Part shown: in pieces, positions 5,053 to 5,695 of the stretch
Numbering within the stretch: the stretch's first letter is position 1
How the letters are laid out: every line of letters begins with the position of its first letter
From: an uncultured Ruminococcus sp.
GTDB taxonomy: Bacteria; Bacillota; Clostridia; Oscillospirales; Ruminococcaceae
Length of the DNA: 5,695 nt
Direction of reading: 5' to 3'
Assembly (NCBI GenBank): GCA_937894495.1
Contig: CALCRR010000235.1
Span: forward strand, 1 to 5,695
Translations under genes and position numbers: made by a program
Notes under the pieces: model-generated
Databases searched by the model: none
What the model was told of the DNA's origin: nothing
What the model saw: the letters and a program-made list of their open reading frames with translations, nothing else

Positions 5053-5436
5053 ATGCCAAAAGCAAAGAAGGCTGCAGAGGTTGCAGCAGAGGTTAAGGAA
5101 GAAGCTAAGGTAGTAGCTGAGAAGGCTGCTGATACAGCTAAGAAGACAGCTACAAAGGCTAAGAAAACAGCTGAGAAGGCTGCTGACACAGCCAAGAAGA
5201 CAGCTTCAAAGGCTAAGGCTACAGCTGCTAAGGCTGTTGAGAAGGACAGCGTAGTTATCGAGTATGCTGACAAGCAGGTCGATATCGCTGCTGTTGTTGA
5301 GGCTGCAAAGGCTGACTACAAGGCAAAGGGCCACAGAGCTCCCAAGGCTGTTACTGTTTATGTTAAGCCTGAGGAGGGCGTTGCTTACTACACTGTAGCA
5401 GGCAAGGGCTCAGACGACCAGAAGGTAACACTGTAA
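5053..5436 (+). CDS. Histone-H1-like Lys/Ala-rich protein with a DUF6465-type C-terminus
   Basis: The 127-residue protein has two parts. Residues 1-64 are almost only Ala, Lys, Glu, Thr and Val, with two tandem 18-residue repeats (22-39 and 40-57, core AEKAADTAKKTA), like the basic tails of histone H1 and bacterial nucleoid proteins. Residues 67-127 form a compact domain (VVIEYADKQVDIAAVVEAAK, then VTVYVKPEEGVAYYTVAGKG) that I recognise from memory as the DUF6465 type of Clostridia; the function of that domain is not known. The charge pattern and its place directly behind HU argue for a role in DNA compaction, which is inference. There is no signal peptide or membrane segment, so it is cytoplasmic. 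GGAG (5041-5044) lies 8 bases before the ATG. It shares the HU promoter, and a strong terminator follows 30 bases after the stop. Codon use matches HU. Confidence 0.85.
   Translation: MPKAKKAAEVAAEVKEEAKVVAEKAADTAKKTATKAKKTAEKAADTAKKTASKAKATAAKAVEKDSVVIEYADKQVDIAAVVEAAKADYKAKGHRAPKAVTVYVKPEEGVAYYTVAGKGSDDQKVTL
5116..5223 (+). repeat. Tandem 54-bp coding repeat in the H1-like gene
   Basis: Two adjacent 54-base units (5116-5169 and 5170-5223) encode 18-residue repeats that differ at only two residues (Thr33 to Ser51, Lys38 to Ala56). Several synonymous changes (GAT/GAC, GCT/GCC) show the duplication is not brand new. The number of units could vary between strains. Confidence 0.85.
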
Positions 5437-5466
5437 GCGCAGCCGCTTGACGTGGTACGATAGTTC

Positions 5467-5510
5467 AGGCACTTTTGTCGGGAAACTGACAAAAGTGCCT
5501 TTTGTTTTTC
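5467..5510 (+). terminator. Strong intrinsic terminator of the HU operon
   Basis: A perfect 13-bp stem is formed by AGGCACTTTTGTC (5467-5479) and GACAAAAGTGCCT (5488-5500) around an 8-base loop, followed by TTTGTTTTTC. Confidence 0.95.
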
Positions 5511-5531
5511 TTTATTGAGATGGCTGCTGAT

Positions 5532-5555
5532 CGCTAGTCGTTAGAGTGCTAGGGG
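5532..5555 (+). repeat. Composite repeat module B, 3' copy
   Basis: This CTAG-containing segment matches the reverse complement of 3514-3537 at 21 of 24 positions. Here it lies before the heptamer array, whereas in the same orientation the other copy has it after the array. Confidence 0.7.
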
Positions 5556-5592
5556 CTTTTAGAGGTAAGATGTAAGAAGTAAGAGGTAAGAA
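5555..5592 (+). repeat. Composite repeat module A (GTAAGAR heptamers), 3' copy of the 38-bp inverted repeat
   Basis: GCTTTTAGAG is followed by GTAAGAT, GTAAGAA, GTAAGAG and GTAAGAA. All 38 bases are the exact reverse complement of 3545-3582. It begins 45 bases after the terminator of the HU operon. Confidence 0.92.
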
Positions 5593-5628
5593 AATGGTTT
5601 ACAAAATTATGTGGTAAACCGCACAAAT
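5591..5628 (+). repeat. Composite repeat module C, 3' copy, with hairpin
   Basis: GGTTTAC (5596-5602) and GTAAACC (5614-5620) form a perfect 7-bp stem with an 11-base loop. The segment is the degenerate inverted partner of 3471-3509, which also carries a GTAAA-type stem. Both sit next to or near module A. Confidence 0.6.
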
Positions 5629-5695
5629 GTAAAGTTTTGGAAATCTCCACACAGTTATAGTGGGGCGAAATGAAATTTAATCAAAATTACCTACA
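5629..5695. other. Gene-free tail of the window
   Basis: This A/T-rich tail shows only a small dyad, CTCCAC (5645-5650) with GTGGGG (5660-5665, one wobble pair). I see no supported gene. An ATG at 5670 opens a frame that runs off the edge, but its binding site is poor. Confidence 0.3.

Noticed and set aside
4665..5273. 202-residue open frame on the - strand, Ser/Ala/Phe-rich
   Set aside because: It is the antisense of the HU and Lys/Ala-rich genes; codons such as GCT and AAG seldom give stops in reverse. It also reads through the HU promoter and has no supported start.
3545..5592. Composite transposon or MITE pair
   Set aside because: No transposase, no target-site duplication visible at the repeat edges, and the ends are internal repeats rather than terminal inverted repeats.
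5670..5695. Start of a gene running off the window end
   Set aside because: Only eight codons are visible, and GGGG lies just 4 bases before the ATG, within a possible stem.

Overview
The window looks like chromosomal DNA of a Gram-positive gut or rumen Clostridia, most likely a Ruminococcus-type member of the Oscillospiraceae. The grounds are strong purine-rich ribosome binding sites, a textbook sigma-A promoter, a Firmicutes-type HU followed by a Lys/Ala-rich protein with a DUF6465-like C-terminus, and a membrane-anchored NagZ-type GH3 enzyme. All six genes that can be supported lie on the + strand. The genus is an inference from gene style, not from a marker gene.

Bases 1-3278 hold three envelope-related genes with short gaps of 76 and 67 bases: a small MscS mechanosensitive channel (52-861), a membrane-anchored alpha/beta hydrolase with an unusual nucleophile elbow (938-1918), and a membrane-anchored GH3 beta-N-acetylhexosaminidase (1986-3278). 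They may be co-transcribed; no strong terminator separates them, and a short hairpin with a T-run follows the third.

Bases 3279-3783 carry no gene but are rich in structure. There is a long hairpin made of GCAAGAR heptamers, a composite block of other seven-base repeats, a perfect 14-bp stem, and a likely promoter with a dyad over its -10 box and a foldable leader. These lead into an XRE-type regulator (3784-4353). A second gene-free stretch (4354-4751) holds a cluster of palindromes, a weak possible promoter, and the strong promoter of the next operon.

Bases 4752-5436 are a two-gene operon: HU with an altered DNA-binding arm, and a histone-H1-like Lys/Ala-rich protein. It ends at a strong intrinsic terminator (5467-5510). 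Its codon use (GCT/GCA Ala, AAG Lys) differs from the upstream genes and fits high expression.

The most unusual signal is the repeat system. A 38-bp heptamer array at 3545-3582 recurs perfectly, in inverted orientation, at 5555-5592. Two further related modules accompany both copies, but one of them has changed its place. The copies bracket the regulator and the HU operon as a block of about 2 kb. No transposase or integrase is visible, so these look like members of a dispersed non-coding repeat family; whether they move, recombine or act as RNA cannot be told from this window.
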